From positions 1 to 41,022 of the forward strand of contig CAYJFK010000014.1 of assembly GCA_964369475.1 (NCBI GenBank): a stretch of DNA of 41,022 nucleotides. The letters are read 5' to 3'. Within the stretch, counting starts at the first letter, position 1. Each line of letters starts with the position of its first letter. A program made the translations under genes and the position numbers. A model generated the notes under the pieces. That model searched no databases and was not told the origin of the DNA. It worked only from the letters and a program-made list of their open reading frames with translations. The DNA comes from CAYJFK01 sp964369475 (lineage in GTDB: Bacteria; Bacillota; Clostridia; Oscillospirales; Feifaniaceae). Of the stretch, positions 1-6,241 are shown one piece after another.

Positions 1-1
1 T

Positions 2-424
2 GATGGCACAGAGAACAGCATGGACGAATCTGCCAATGGCGACACAGCGGACGGCACAGATGATGCCTCCGAGGGTGGCACAGAGGACGGCGCAGAGGAT
101 GCCACCGAGGGTGACACAGAGGACGGCGCAGAGGGTGCCGCCAATGGTGACACAGAGGATGGCGCAGAGGATGCCGCCAATGGCGACACTGCCAACCAAT
201 CAACACTCCCCGAGGGTATGGAGAAAATACAGCAGATGGCAAAGACGCTCGACACTCAACTTGCAGACAGCTATATAATTGCCCCGACCGAGAGTGTGGC
301 GGGAGAGCTTGTATTCGAGGTGCCGATAACCGATCAATATTGGCTTGTCTACGAAGAACTTTGGACAGACGATTTTGTAGGTAACATATACATGATACCG
401 CTATCGGTCGAGGTAGCGGAGTAG
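2..424 (+). CDS. C-terminal part of an acidic repeat-bearing protein (5' end outside window)
   Basis: The reading frame is open at the left edge and ends at TAG 422-424, giving about 140 residues. The first part is a low-complexity acidic tract of four 12-residue units of the form (E/N)G(D/G)TEDGAEDA(A/T), encoded by four 36-bp DNA repeats. After it comes a non-repetitive segment of about 75 residues containing GELVFEVP, which resembles the strand that ends DUF4352/telokin-like extracellular domains; that assignment is tentative. The tract would suit a flexible linker in an exported protein or lipoprotein, but the signal sequence is not in view. A hairpin follows directly. I do not recognise the protein. 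Confidence 0.7.
   Translation, partial: DGTENSMDESANGDTADGTDDASEGGTEDGAEDATEGDTEDGAEGAANGDTEDGAEDAANGDTANQSTLPEGMEKIQQMAKTLDTQLADSYIIAPTESVAGELVFEVPITDQYWLVYEELWTDDFVGNIYMIPLSVEVAE
35..178 (+). repeat. 36-bp coding tandem repeat, four units
   Basis: Four consecutive 36-bp units (35-70, 71-106, 107-142, 143-178) encode 12-residue acidic repeats, followed by a partial fifth. The third and fourth units are closest to each other. The repeats keep the reading frame, so changes in copy number would alter linker length without a frameshift. Confidence 0.75.
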
Positions 425-442
425 AGCAAAGCGATAAAATAA

Positions 443-486
443 AAAAGCTACTGAAATCGGAAATTACTCCGAAGTCAGTAGCTTTT
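443..486. terminator. Bidirectional terminator
   Basis: The 12-bp arms AAAAGCTACTGA (443-454) and TCAGTAGCTTTT (475-486) enclose a 20-nt region that contains a second small stem. A-rich and T-rich flanks make it usable from both strands. It separates the plus-strand partial gene from the convergent EAL gene. Confidence 0.85.
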
Positions 487-534
487 ATTATAATATGTAT
501 TAACGAAGCCGTTTTCTCTCAAGATCATTGCCCT

Positions 535-1785
535 TTAGAGAATGTCAAGCTCCTCGATGGGGGTCGGCCTTGCGAAGTGGTAGCCCTGCGAATAATCCAC
601 CTTAGCCGAAACAAGTATCTGCTGAATATCGGCCGTTTCGACAAATTCCGCCACCGTCTCTGCACCGATAAGATCGGCCATGTAGCAGATGGAATTTAGT
701 ATTATCTTGCTGTCGACAGACTCGTAAAGGTTCTTGACAATCTGCCCGTCTATCTTTATAATGTCGGGCTTTAGCGATATTATAGAGGTATATGTGGCAA
801 ATCCCACACCAAAATCGTCGACCGCTATCTTGCAACCGATCGCCCTTATCTCGTTTAAGAAGGAATAGAGCTTTTCGCCGCTGTTGTAGTTTTCCGTTTC
901 GATAAATTCTATTGTAATCTGTGACGGATTTGGATATTTTCTAAGCCTGTCAAAGAACCATTCTGAAAACTCGTCGTTTTCAACATCAAATAGAGATAGG
1001 TTTATGCTAAGCTCGCTCTTTTTGCCAAGGAAATCGTTTAGCGCTCTGTCTATAAGCATTTTGCTTAGCGTGTGATACTGCTTAAAGCGCTTAGCTATAT
1101 CGAGGAACATGCCGGGGGAATATATCTTGCCATCCGCATCCGATATACGCATTAAAGCCTCGTATTTTTCTATCTTGTCGTTCGTGTTGCTGTACAGCCC
1201 TTGATAAAATGGCACTACGGTGTTGTGTTCGATGGCATAGTTTATCGTGTTGAATATGCCGACATTTGAGGCCGTTTCCTGCGACAAAACAGCTCTTTCG
1301 TTAGAGGCTATAATATAGTTGTTTTGCGAGCGTTTGTTTAAATAAAAAGCACTTTTGGCACGATTAACCATGTCCTCTTTGCCAAAAACAACAACAAAAC
1401 GAGACAGAGCGCTAAGTTCTGTCGATTCAGACGATGAATGTAAAAATTGCTGATATGTTTGATACATGATCGCTTCAAACTGATCGTCGCTAATATCCTC
1501 TGTACCTGCTACAATAAAGTTCTTGTAGTTGTGCGTGTAGTGAATAAGGCAATCCGAAAGCCCCATCTCACGATAAACATCTCGTCCTTGTGTAAGAACA
1601 TCTCTGCAACCGCTGGCATATAGATCTTCGCCGAATGTCGCAATCATTAAATCTGCATTGACAATCTCTGTCATGCAGATTTTGTTTATCTTCTTTTCCT
1701 CTATATCAAGCTTAAACTTTTCATAGCGGTAGACATTATATTGAGGGTCTACCTCGTTAATGTCTATATATCTGTTATCGGTCAA
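535..1785 (-). CDS. EAL-domain cyclic-di-GMP phosphodiesterase with degenerate GGDEF-like N-terminus
   Basis: This 416-residue protein probably hydrolyses cyclic di-GMP to pGpG. The C-terminal EAL domain (about residues 190-416) keeps the metal and catalytic motifs: E209-A-L, N262 in INLS, E293/E296, D323-D324-F-G, K344-I-D, E380 and E383 in AEFVE, and Q400-G-Y. The N-terminal 185 residues have the length and position of a GGDEF domain but no GGDEF motif, so they are probably a sensory or regulatory relic. No membrane segment is visible. The start is TTG at 1785, chosen because GGAGGG lies 7 nt upstream. It is monocistronic, with a good promoter and an inverted repeat just upstream. Confidence 0.9.
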   Translation of the reverse strand: MTDNRYIDINEVDPQYNVYRYEKFKLDIEEKKINKICMTEIVNADLMIATFGEDLYASGCRDVLTQGRDVYREMGLSDCLIHYTHNYKNFIVAGTEDISDDQFEAIMYQTYQQFLHSSSESTELSALSRFVVVFGKEDMVNRAKSAFYLNKRSQNNYIIASNERAVLSQETASNVGIFNTINYAIEHNTVVPFYQGLYSNTNDKIEKYEALMRISDADGKIYSPGMFLDIAKRFKQYHTLSKMLIDRALNDFLGKKSELSINLSLFDVENDEFSEWFFDRLRKYPNPSQITIEFIETENYNSGEKLYSFLNEIRAIGCKIAVDDFGVGFATYTSIISLKPDIIKIDGQIVKNLYESVDSKIILNSICYMADLIGAETVAEFVETADIQQILVSAKVDYSQGYHFARPTPIEELDIL

Positions 1786-1853
1786 CGCTTATCCCTCCGA
1801 AATGGTTTGTAACTTTGTTAAATATATTTTAAGTAAAAAATCATTTATAAAAG

Positions 1854-1873
1854 GCTAAATCATGTGATTTAGC
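1854..1873. promoter_or_regulatory. Inverted repeat at the EAL gene transcription start
   Basis: The arms GCTAAATCA (1854-1862) and TGATTTAGC (1865-1873) are perfect and separated by 2 bp. They begin 6 bp downstream of the predicted minus-strand -10 box, so they cover the likely start site. This could be a repressor operator or a stem-loop at the very 5' end of the transcript. Confidence 0.5.
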
Positions 1874-1879
1874 AAGCAA

Positions 1880-1908
1880 ATTATAACACACATCTAACTG
1901 TTAATCAA
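1880..1908 (-). promoter_or_regulatory. Sigma-A-type promoter of the EAL gene
   Basis: On the minus strand TTGATT (1903-1908), a 17-bp spacer and TATAAT (1880-1885). It leaves a 5' leader of nearly 90 nt before the TTG start codon. Confidence 0.65.
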
Positions 1909-2055
1909 ACATTATTGTCGACTTTTAACACTTTGTACATTATTTTGTTTAATTTTCATAAAAAGCACACAGAAACTAAGGGTTAAAGGGTTGATTTATC
2001 ACAATTCGGAGTTTTGTAAAAGGGAGTAAAAAGTAACCGAAAATATAACTGAGAG

Positions 2056-2075
2056 CAAAAATATGCATATTTTTG
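2056..2075. terminator. Perfect 20-bp A+T-rich palindrome after msrAB
   Basis: The 20 bp from 2056 to 2075 (CAAAAATATG and its exact complement) form a perfect palindrome that starts 3 bp beyond the msrAB stop codon. It could act as a weak terminator or 3' stabiliser. No strong T-run follows, so the role is uncertain. Confidence 0.35.
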
Positions 2076-2078
2076 TAT

Positions 2079-3029
2079 CTAAACAAGCCCTTTCAAGTAG
2101 CCGTATCCATCGGCGTCCATCTTGTCATATGGCACAAATCTTAGGCAGACAGAGTTAATGCAGTATCTGCGGCCTGTCGGTTTTACCCACGATTCTTCAA
2201 AGACATGACCTAAATGCCCGTCTGATATTCTCGAACGCACTTCGCTCCTGTACATGCCGAAGGAGTAGTCCTCCTTTTCTGTCACAACAAGTGGGTCGAT
2301 GGGCTGTGTAAAGGCAGGCCAGCCGCAACCGCACTCGAATTTGTCTTTGGAGGAAAAAAGAGGCTCGCCTGTTATGACATCGACATAAAGTCCACGTTCG
2401 AAATGCTTGTCGTATTTGCCGATAAAGGCCGCTTCTGTGCCGCCGCCTATTATAACACGGTGGGTGTGATGGTCGAGCGCATCGATCTGCTCTTTGCTTG
2501 GCATCTTGTAATGGCCGGGGTCGATTAGCGAGGAGGTCAGCTCATCTATTTCCTTTTTCGATATATGACAATAGCCGCCGCCACGCTTTTCGAGGTACAT
2601 TTGGTGTTCTTCTTCCGCTTCAAAGAAGTTTTTAAGAGGGATGAGCTCTACTGCAAAATGCTTATGCCTTGGCTTTATGGTGTCTGACAGGCGCATAACC
2701 GCAGCCGCTGTCTCCTCGTCTGTCCAGTATATGCCTGTCTGATACTGCGGGCCAAAGTCTGCCCCTTGACGGTCGGTTATAGTCGGGTCGATTACATGGT
2801 AAAAGGCAAAAAGCAGGCGGTCGAGCGTTGTATCATCGGGGTTGTAGCCGACACGCACGCACTCTCTAAAGCCTGTGTTGCCGTAGCAGACCTTGCGGTA
2901 GTTTGCATCTTCCTTGTTTGTGCCGTTTGCATAGCCTACACAGGTCTCTGTTACGCCGCTCATTTTGCTCATGAGTAGCTCAAGCCCCCAAAAACAGCCC
3001 CCTGCAAGATATATTTCTCGTCTGTTCAT
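2079..3029 (-). CDS. msrAB: Fused peptide methionine sulfoxide reductase MsrA/MsrB
   Basis: A 316-residue bifunctional repair enzyme. MsrA (about residues 1-160) reduces methionine-S-sulfoxide and shows the catalytic GCFWG motif with Cys12. MsrB (about 180-310) reduces the R form and shows CGWPAF, SRISDGHLGHVF and RYCINS with the catalytic cysteine. The A-then-B order and this length are usual for Firmicute fusions. There is no signal peptide, so it is cytosolic. The ATG at 3029 is preceded by GGAGG. It is the last gene of a minus-strand set with the tautomerase and ATC-hydrolase-like genes, but a hairpin with a U-run lies directly in front of its ribosome binding site, which suggests partial transcriptional separation. 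Confidence 0.97.
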   Translation of the reverse strand: MNRREIYLAGGCFWGLELLMSKMSGVTETCVGYANGTNKEDANYRKVCYGNTGFRECVRVGYNPDDTTLDRLLFAFYHVIDPTITDRQGADFGPQYQTGIYWTDEETAAAVMRLSDTIKPRHKHFAVELIPLKNFFEAEEEHQMYLEKRGGGYCHISKKEIDELTSSLIDPGHYKMPSKEQIDALDHHTHRVIIGGGTEAAFIGKYDKHFERGLYVDVITGEPLFSSKDKFECGCGWPAFTQPIDPLVVTEKEDYSFGMYRSEVRSRISDGHLGHVFEESWVKPTGRRYCINSVCLRFVPYDKMDADGYGYLKGLV

Positions 3030-3041
3030 ATTAGTACCTCC

Positions 3042-3069
3042 AAAAAAAGCGCAGGGGGTTACCCTGCGC
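3042..3069 (-). terminator. Hairpin plus U-tract between tautomerase gene and msrAB
   Basis: On the minus strand the arms GCGCAGGG (3062-3069) and CCCTGCGC (3049-3056) are followed by seven T residues (3042-3048). The run ends almost at the GGAGG of msrAB, leaving no room for a separate promoter. It may be an intra-operon attenuator or a leaky terminator. Confidence 0.7.
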
Positions 3070-3074
3070 CTAAA

Positions 3075-3326
3075 TTATTTTGCCTTTGGTAGATCGTCGG
3101 GTCTTTCGAGGTAGACCGGCCACTTGTATACAGTGTCCTTTACCTCGATGATATGTGGGGTTACCTCGGCTCGCCACTGCTCGAGGGTGTAGTCGACAAA
3201 GGAGACAGAGACATTGCCCTCCTTTGCGCCGCAAACCTCGTTTAGCGCCTTTGTTACAAGTCTTGCGACCTCGTGCTTTTGCTCGTCTGTTCTGCCCTCG
3301 GCAAGCTGGATCGTTACATGTGGCAT
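3075..3326 (-). CDS. 4-oxalocrotonate tautomerase-family protein
   Basis: This 83-residue protein begins MPHVTIQ, placing the catalytic Pro at position 2 of the ORF, which becomes the N-terminal Pro1 after Met removal, as in the tautomerase superfamily. The GRTDEQK segment and overall beta-alpha-beta pattern fit. It is somewhat longer than the roughly 62-residue classical enzymes and ends in a short charged tail. Members isomerise keto-enol substrates; the substrate here cannot be told. It lies about 95 bp after the ATC-hydrolase-like gene and before msrAB, with GGAG 8 nt in front of the ATG. A GC hairpin (3367-3397) lies between it and the upstream gene. Confidence 0.85.
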   Translation of the reverse strand: MPHVTIQLAEGRTDEQKHEVARLVTKALNEVCGAKEGNVSVSFVDYTLEQWRAEVTPHIIEVKDTVYKWPVYLERPDDLPKAK

Positions 3327-3366
3327 GTTGTATTCTCCTTTTATTTATTTGAACGGAAATGCCACG

Positions 3367-3397
3367 GGCGGCTTATATAAACTTTAAAGTAGCCGCC
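3367..3397. other. Intercistronic GC hairpin
   Basis: The arms GGCGGCT (3367-3373) and AGCCGCC (3391-3397) flank an A+T-rich 17-nt loop between the ATC-hydrolase-like gene and the tautomerase gene. No T-run follows on either strand, so it looks like a processing or stability element rather than a terminator. Confidence 0.4.
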
Positions 3398-3421
3398 ATA
3401 GAGGGCATGGAACACCCTAAT

Positions 3422-4195
3422 CTAACAGTCGCATCCTCCGTCGCAGTCGTTACAGCCGTCGCAGTTGCCGCCGCAGCCGCAACCGTCGCCATTTGCAAAG
3501 TTTGTTATGTCGTGGTCGTCTATGTGGTTAAAATCGGTGTCGAGGTAGCTAACAAGCACCTCTGCCATCTCGCCGCCGTAGGCCTTGCCAAAGGCGGTAA
3601 GAACGCCGTCGGGAATTTTGTCGTCGCCAAGTACCGCCACTGTAAGCTCGGAAAAGGTCTTGTATACATGGCCGCAGTGGTAGTCGAAGGTCTTTAGGTT
3701 TTTTGGATTGCGCTCGCCGGGAGCATCTCCTACATCACGCAGAATGTGCAGGCAGTCCTCGGCGTCGTTTAGCGTTGAATGTACTTCGTAGACAAGCTCT
3801 GGGTTAAATCCCCTTGCAAGGCTCTTGTCGACATGGGCGCAATAGAGAATACCACATTCCTGTGCGCCGACAGCGGCAAATTCCGTTGCCCATGGACATT
3901 TTGTTATACGCTGAATTAAATCGGGGCTTGTCGCCTCGACATTTACCTTGTTTGCATCGCCGTTTTCTATTGTCGTCTTGGCATTTACCCATTCGCCATA
4001 CTCCCTGTATGTCGAAAATGTCAGCTTGCGGCCGTCTCTTATGGCTCTTTGCGCCATTCTGCCGCCCCTTTGTTCAGCGTACCTTCTTGTGGCAAAGGCA
4101 AATAGCTCCCTGCCCTGTGCGCCGTAGCCCTCGTTAAGTCTGGTGTAGAACTCGGCTATAATTCTTGCGTGGTGACGTTCTGTAAATTCCTTCAT
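3422..4195 (-). CDS. L-2-amino-thiazoline-4-carboxylic acid hydrolase-family protein with Cys-rich tail
   Basis: A 257-residue protein that I assign to the ATC-hydrolase family (PF14196) from its helical N-terminus and the central block running from ITKCPWA through GILYCAHVDKSLARGFNP to DCLHIL. The founding enzyme opens the thiazoline ring of ATC on the way to L-cysteine, but most clostridial members have no proven substrate. The unusual part is the last 20 residues: seven cysteines spaced with Gly, Asp and Asn (GCGCGGNCDGC, then NDCDGGCDC), which looks like a metal-binding appendix. A TTGCAT-17-TACAAT promoter precedes it. The ATG at 4195 has a GGAGG-like site. Neighbours are redox or small-molecule enzymes. 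Confidence 0.75.
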   Translation of the reverse strand: MKEFTERHHARIIAEFYTRLNEGYGAQGRELFAFATRRYAEQRGGRMAQRAIRDGRKLTFSTYREYGEWVNAKTTIENGDANKVNVEATSPDLIQRITKCPWATEFAAVGAQECGILYCAHVDKSLARGFNPELVYEVHSTLNDAEDCLHILRDVGDAPGERNPKNLKTFDYHCGHVYKTFSELTVAVLGDDKIPDGVLTAFGKAYGGEMAEVLVSYLDTDFNHIDDHDITNFANGDGCGCGGNCDGCNDCDGGCDC

Positions 4196-4223
4196 TGTAA
4201 GCCTCCGTATTAGTCTTTAGGTA

Positions 4224-4252
4224 ATTGTACACCAAATTACTCCACAATGCAA
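4224..4252 (-). promoter_or_regulatory. Sigma-A-type promoter of the ATC-hydrolase/tautomerase/msrAB group
   Basis: Minus-strand TTGCAT (4247-4252), 17-bp spacer, TACAAT (4224-4229). The ATG lies about 30 nt downstream. Confidence 0.6.
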
Positions 4253-4311
4253 GAGGTTATCTATAATTAGTTATAGCACAAAGAGAGATCTATTGCAACA
4301 ATATGCAAAAT

Positions 4312-5190
4312 TTATTTTACGACCCAGTACATTTTGTTGTCTTTAAAAGAATAATCAAGCATGTCGGTGTTGTGCATATATGCAAGATAAGAACGCAGGG
4401 TGCTACCGACAAGGACATGCTGGTTTATATCCATTGTAAGGCCGTATCTATCAAATGTTTCCTTTAAAATATCCTCGAAGGCCCTTGGGTTTTGGCAGAT
4501 TTTCTTTAGTGTGTCGACTATCTCGCAAATCTTGGCAAGGTTTAGCCCGACAAGATGCGACATGTCCTCGGTCGGCTCAGCGTGAGAGGGGATAAAGAGC
4601 TTTGCTTTGAGCTCTCCAACTCGGTTTAAGCTCTCGATATGTGCGCCGACGTCGTACAGTACCGAAATGTGGTACTTTTCAAGTATCGCCTCGCTGCTGA
4701 CGCAGTCTGCCATAAACCATATGTCATCATCTGTCTTTATGGCGACCATAGAGAGCGTGTGCCCATCTATGTGTTGCATCTCGAGGCCGCTCGGAAGGAC
4801 TTCTTCTGTAAGCGGTAGGCAAACAGAGGGGGGCGCTTGCAAAAATTTACTTCTAAGCTCCTTTAACGGATAGCCGCCGTATAGCATAGAAGGCTCTAAG
4901 TGCGGATAGGTCACAAAACAGGCATCTTCCATTGGTGCGTATATCGTGCAACCTGTGCGCTCCTTTAGAAAGGCATTGCCGCCGATGTGGTCGGCATGGG
5001 AATGGGTGTTTATTATTGTCTTTAGCGACCAGTCCTTTTGCTCGATAATTTTAAGCGCCTTTTTTGCGGCATTTTTGTCGTTGCCGCTGTCTATCATGCA
5101 TATATCGGTATCGTTTATCTTATATATACCCATTTTGGCAGGGCAGTCGATGTAATATGTCTTGCTCCCGACTTCGATTAATTCGTACAT
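4312..5190 (-). CDS. Metallo-beta-lactamase-fold hydrolase
   Basis: A 292-residue cytosolic protein with the zinc-binding signature THSHADHIGG (about residues 62-71), DGHT near 138, an ADC motif near 160 carrying the bridging Asp, and a late PSHAEP His. These complete a dinuclear metal site of the glyoxalase II/MBL type. The C-terminal 90 residues after the core are helical and may shape substrate specificity; the substrate is unknown. It starts 17 bp after the asparaginase stop codon, with GGAGG just upstream of ATG 5190, so it is very probably translated from the same mRNA as the asparaginase. Confidence 0.88.
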   Translation of the reverse strand: MYELIEVGSKTYYIDCPAKMGIYKINDTDICMIDSGNDKNAAKKALKIIEQKDWSLKTIINTHSHADHIGGNAFLKERTGCTIYAPMEDACFVTYPHLEPSMLYGGYPLKELRSKFLQAPPSVCLPLTEEVLPSGLEMQHIDGHTLSMVAIKTDDDIWFMADCVSSEAILEKYHISVLYDVGAHIESLNRVGELKAKLFIPSHAEPTEDMSHLVGLNLAKICEIVDTLKKICQNPRAFEDILKETFDRYGLTMDINQHVLVGSTLRSYLAYMHNTDMLDYSFKDNKMYWVVK

Positions 5191-5207
5191 ATATATACCT
5201 CCAAGGA

Positions 5208-6179
5208 TTAATATCTTGCAAATATTTCCTTTATACGGTCGACATTTTTTGTAACGCTAAGCGCTAAAATAAGCAAAATGCGAGCCTTTTGAGGGGGGAG
5301 ATCGTCTGATGTAAGAACATTTTTGCTCTTATCATAGTAGTCGTCCCTTGCTATCGGGCCGTTTGCGACTCTCGAGGCTCTAACAAAGGGGATGTCGCAC
5401 TTTTCTACCCTCTCTTGCCATGCCTCGCTGTAACAGCCGGAACCGACACCTGCAATTATAACGCCATCGTGACGGCCTGCCATAAAGTCTACAAGCTCGA
5501 CATCTGCGCCTTGATGGGCAAAAAGTATGCCGACCTTGGGGAGCTTTTCTACTTTTTCAATGTCAAACTCGCTCCTCGTTGTGTGCGGCCTCTCTGCCTT
5601 TGCGTAGAAGTGCGGCACAGCGTCACGCACATAGCCGAGAGCGCCTATGTCTCTGCCGCCAAATGCGCTTACTGCGTATGTCGACTGCTTTTGCACCGCC
5701 CTCGCGCCATATATGCTCGAGGCAAAGACGACCATTACGCCACGTCCTGTGCTGCTCGGATGGTTTGCAACGGCGACCGCTTGGTATAGGTTAATAGGCC
5801 CATCTGCCGAGATCGCCGTAGATGGGCGCATAGAGCCTGTTAGAACGACAGGCTTGTCTGTCTTTACGGTTAGGTTTAGGAAATATGCCGTCTCGTCCAT
5901 TGTATTTGTGCCGTGGGTAACAACAAAGCCTGCAACGGTCGGGTCTGCCGCCCTTGTGTTTATCTCCCTTGCAAGGGTAACGAGATGAGCCGTCGTAAGA
6001 TCGTCCGACGCAACATTAAAGACCTGCACGCCCTCTATGTCGGCAATGTCGGAAACTCCCTTAACGCTCTTTAAAATGGTCGTAATGTCGACCTCGCCTG
6101 CCGAGTAGTTTTCCACCTGTCCCTCTGCGCCCGAGCCCGCAATAGTGCCGCCCGTTGCAAGAACAACAATCTTTTTCAT
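5208..6179 (-). CDS. ans: L-asparaginase (type I/II family)
   Basis: A 323-residue asparaginase of the bacterial Thr-dependent family, converting asparagine to aspartate and ammonia. It has the nucleophile motif ATGGTIAGSG (Thr12 by E. coli numbering), GSMRPSTAISADGP, and a Lys in the AVQKQST region. The second active-site motif reads THGTNTMDETA, whereas the family signature is HGTDT: the Asp of the Thr-Asp-Lys set is Asn (codon AAT). There is no signal peptide, so it is probably cytosolic. I chose ATG 6179 (MKKIVVLATGG) because a GGGGG site lies 9 nt upstream; the longer frame starting in spoIIIE has no such site. It is followed closely by the MBL-fold gene. Confidence 0.9.
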   Translation of the reverse strand: MKKIVVLATGGTIAGSGAEGQVENYSAGEVDITTILKSVKGVSDIADIEGVQVFNVASDDLTTAHLVTLAREINTRAADPTVAGFVVTHGTNTMDETAYFLNLTVKTDKPVVLTGSMRPSTAISADGPINLYQAVAVANHPSSTGRGVMVVFASSIYGARAVQKQSTYAVSAFGGRDIGALGYVRDAVPHFYAKAERPHTTRSEFDIEKVEKLPKVGILFAHQGADVELVDFMAGRHDGVIIAGVGSGCYSEAWQERVEKCDIPFVRASRVANGPIARDDYYDKSKNVLTSDDLPPQKARILLILALSVTKNVDRIKEIFARY

Positions 6180-6201
6180 TTTACACATCCCCCTATAAAT
6201 A

Positions 6202-6220
6202 ATTTCTACATATAATATAT
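6202..6220. promoter_or_regulatory. A+T-rich motif shared with the spoIIIE upstream region
   Basis: ATTTCTACATAT(A/T)ATAT occurs here and at 8935-8951 with one mismatch in 17 bp, each time upstream of a minus-strand gene (the asparaginase gene and spoIIIE). On the minus strand both contain a -10-like A+T core. A shared promoter or operator is possible. Confidence 0.3.
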
Positions 6221-6241
6221 GCAGGTAAACTACAAAAACTC

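Noticed and set aside
3359..3697. Plus-strand frame opposite the ATC-hydrolase-like gene
   Set aside because: It is an antisense shadow caused by Gly/Ala/Val-biased codons; no start site and no domain.
4261..4276. CTATAA/TTATAG stem between the MBL gene and the ATC-hydrolase-like gene
   Set aside because: Only A+T pairs apart from the ends, so too weak to call a terminator.
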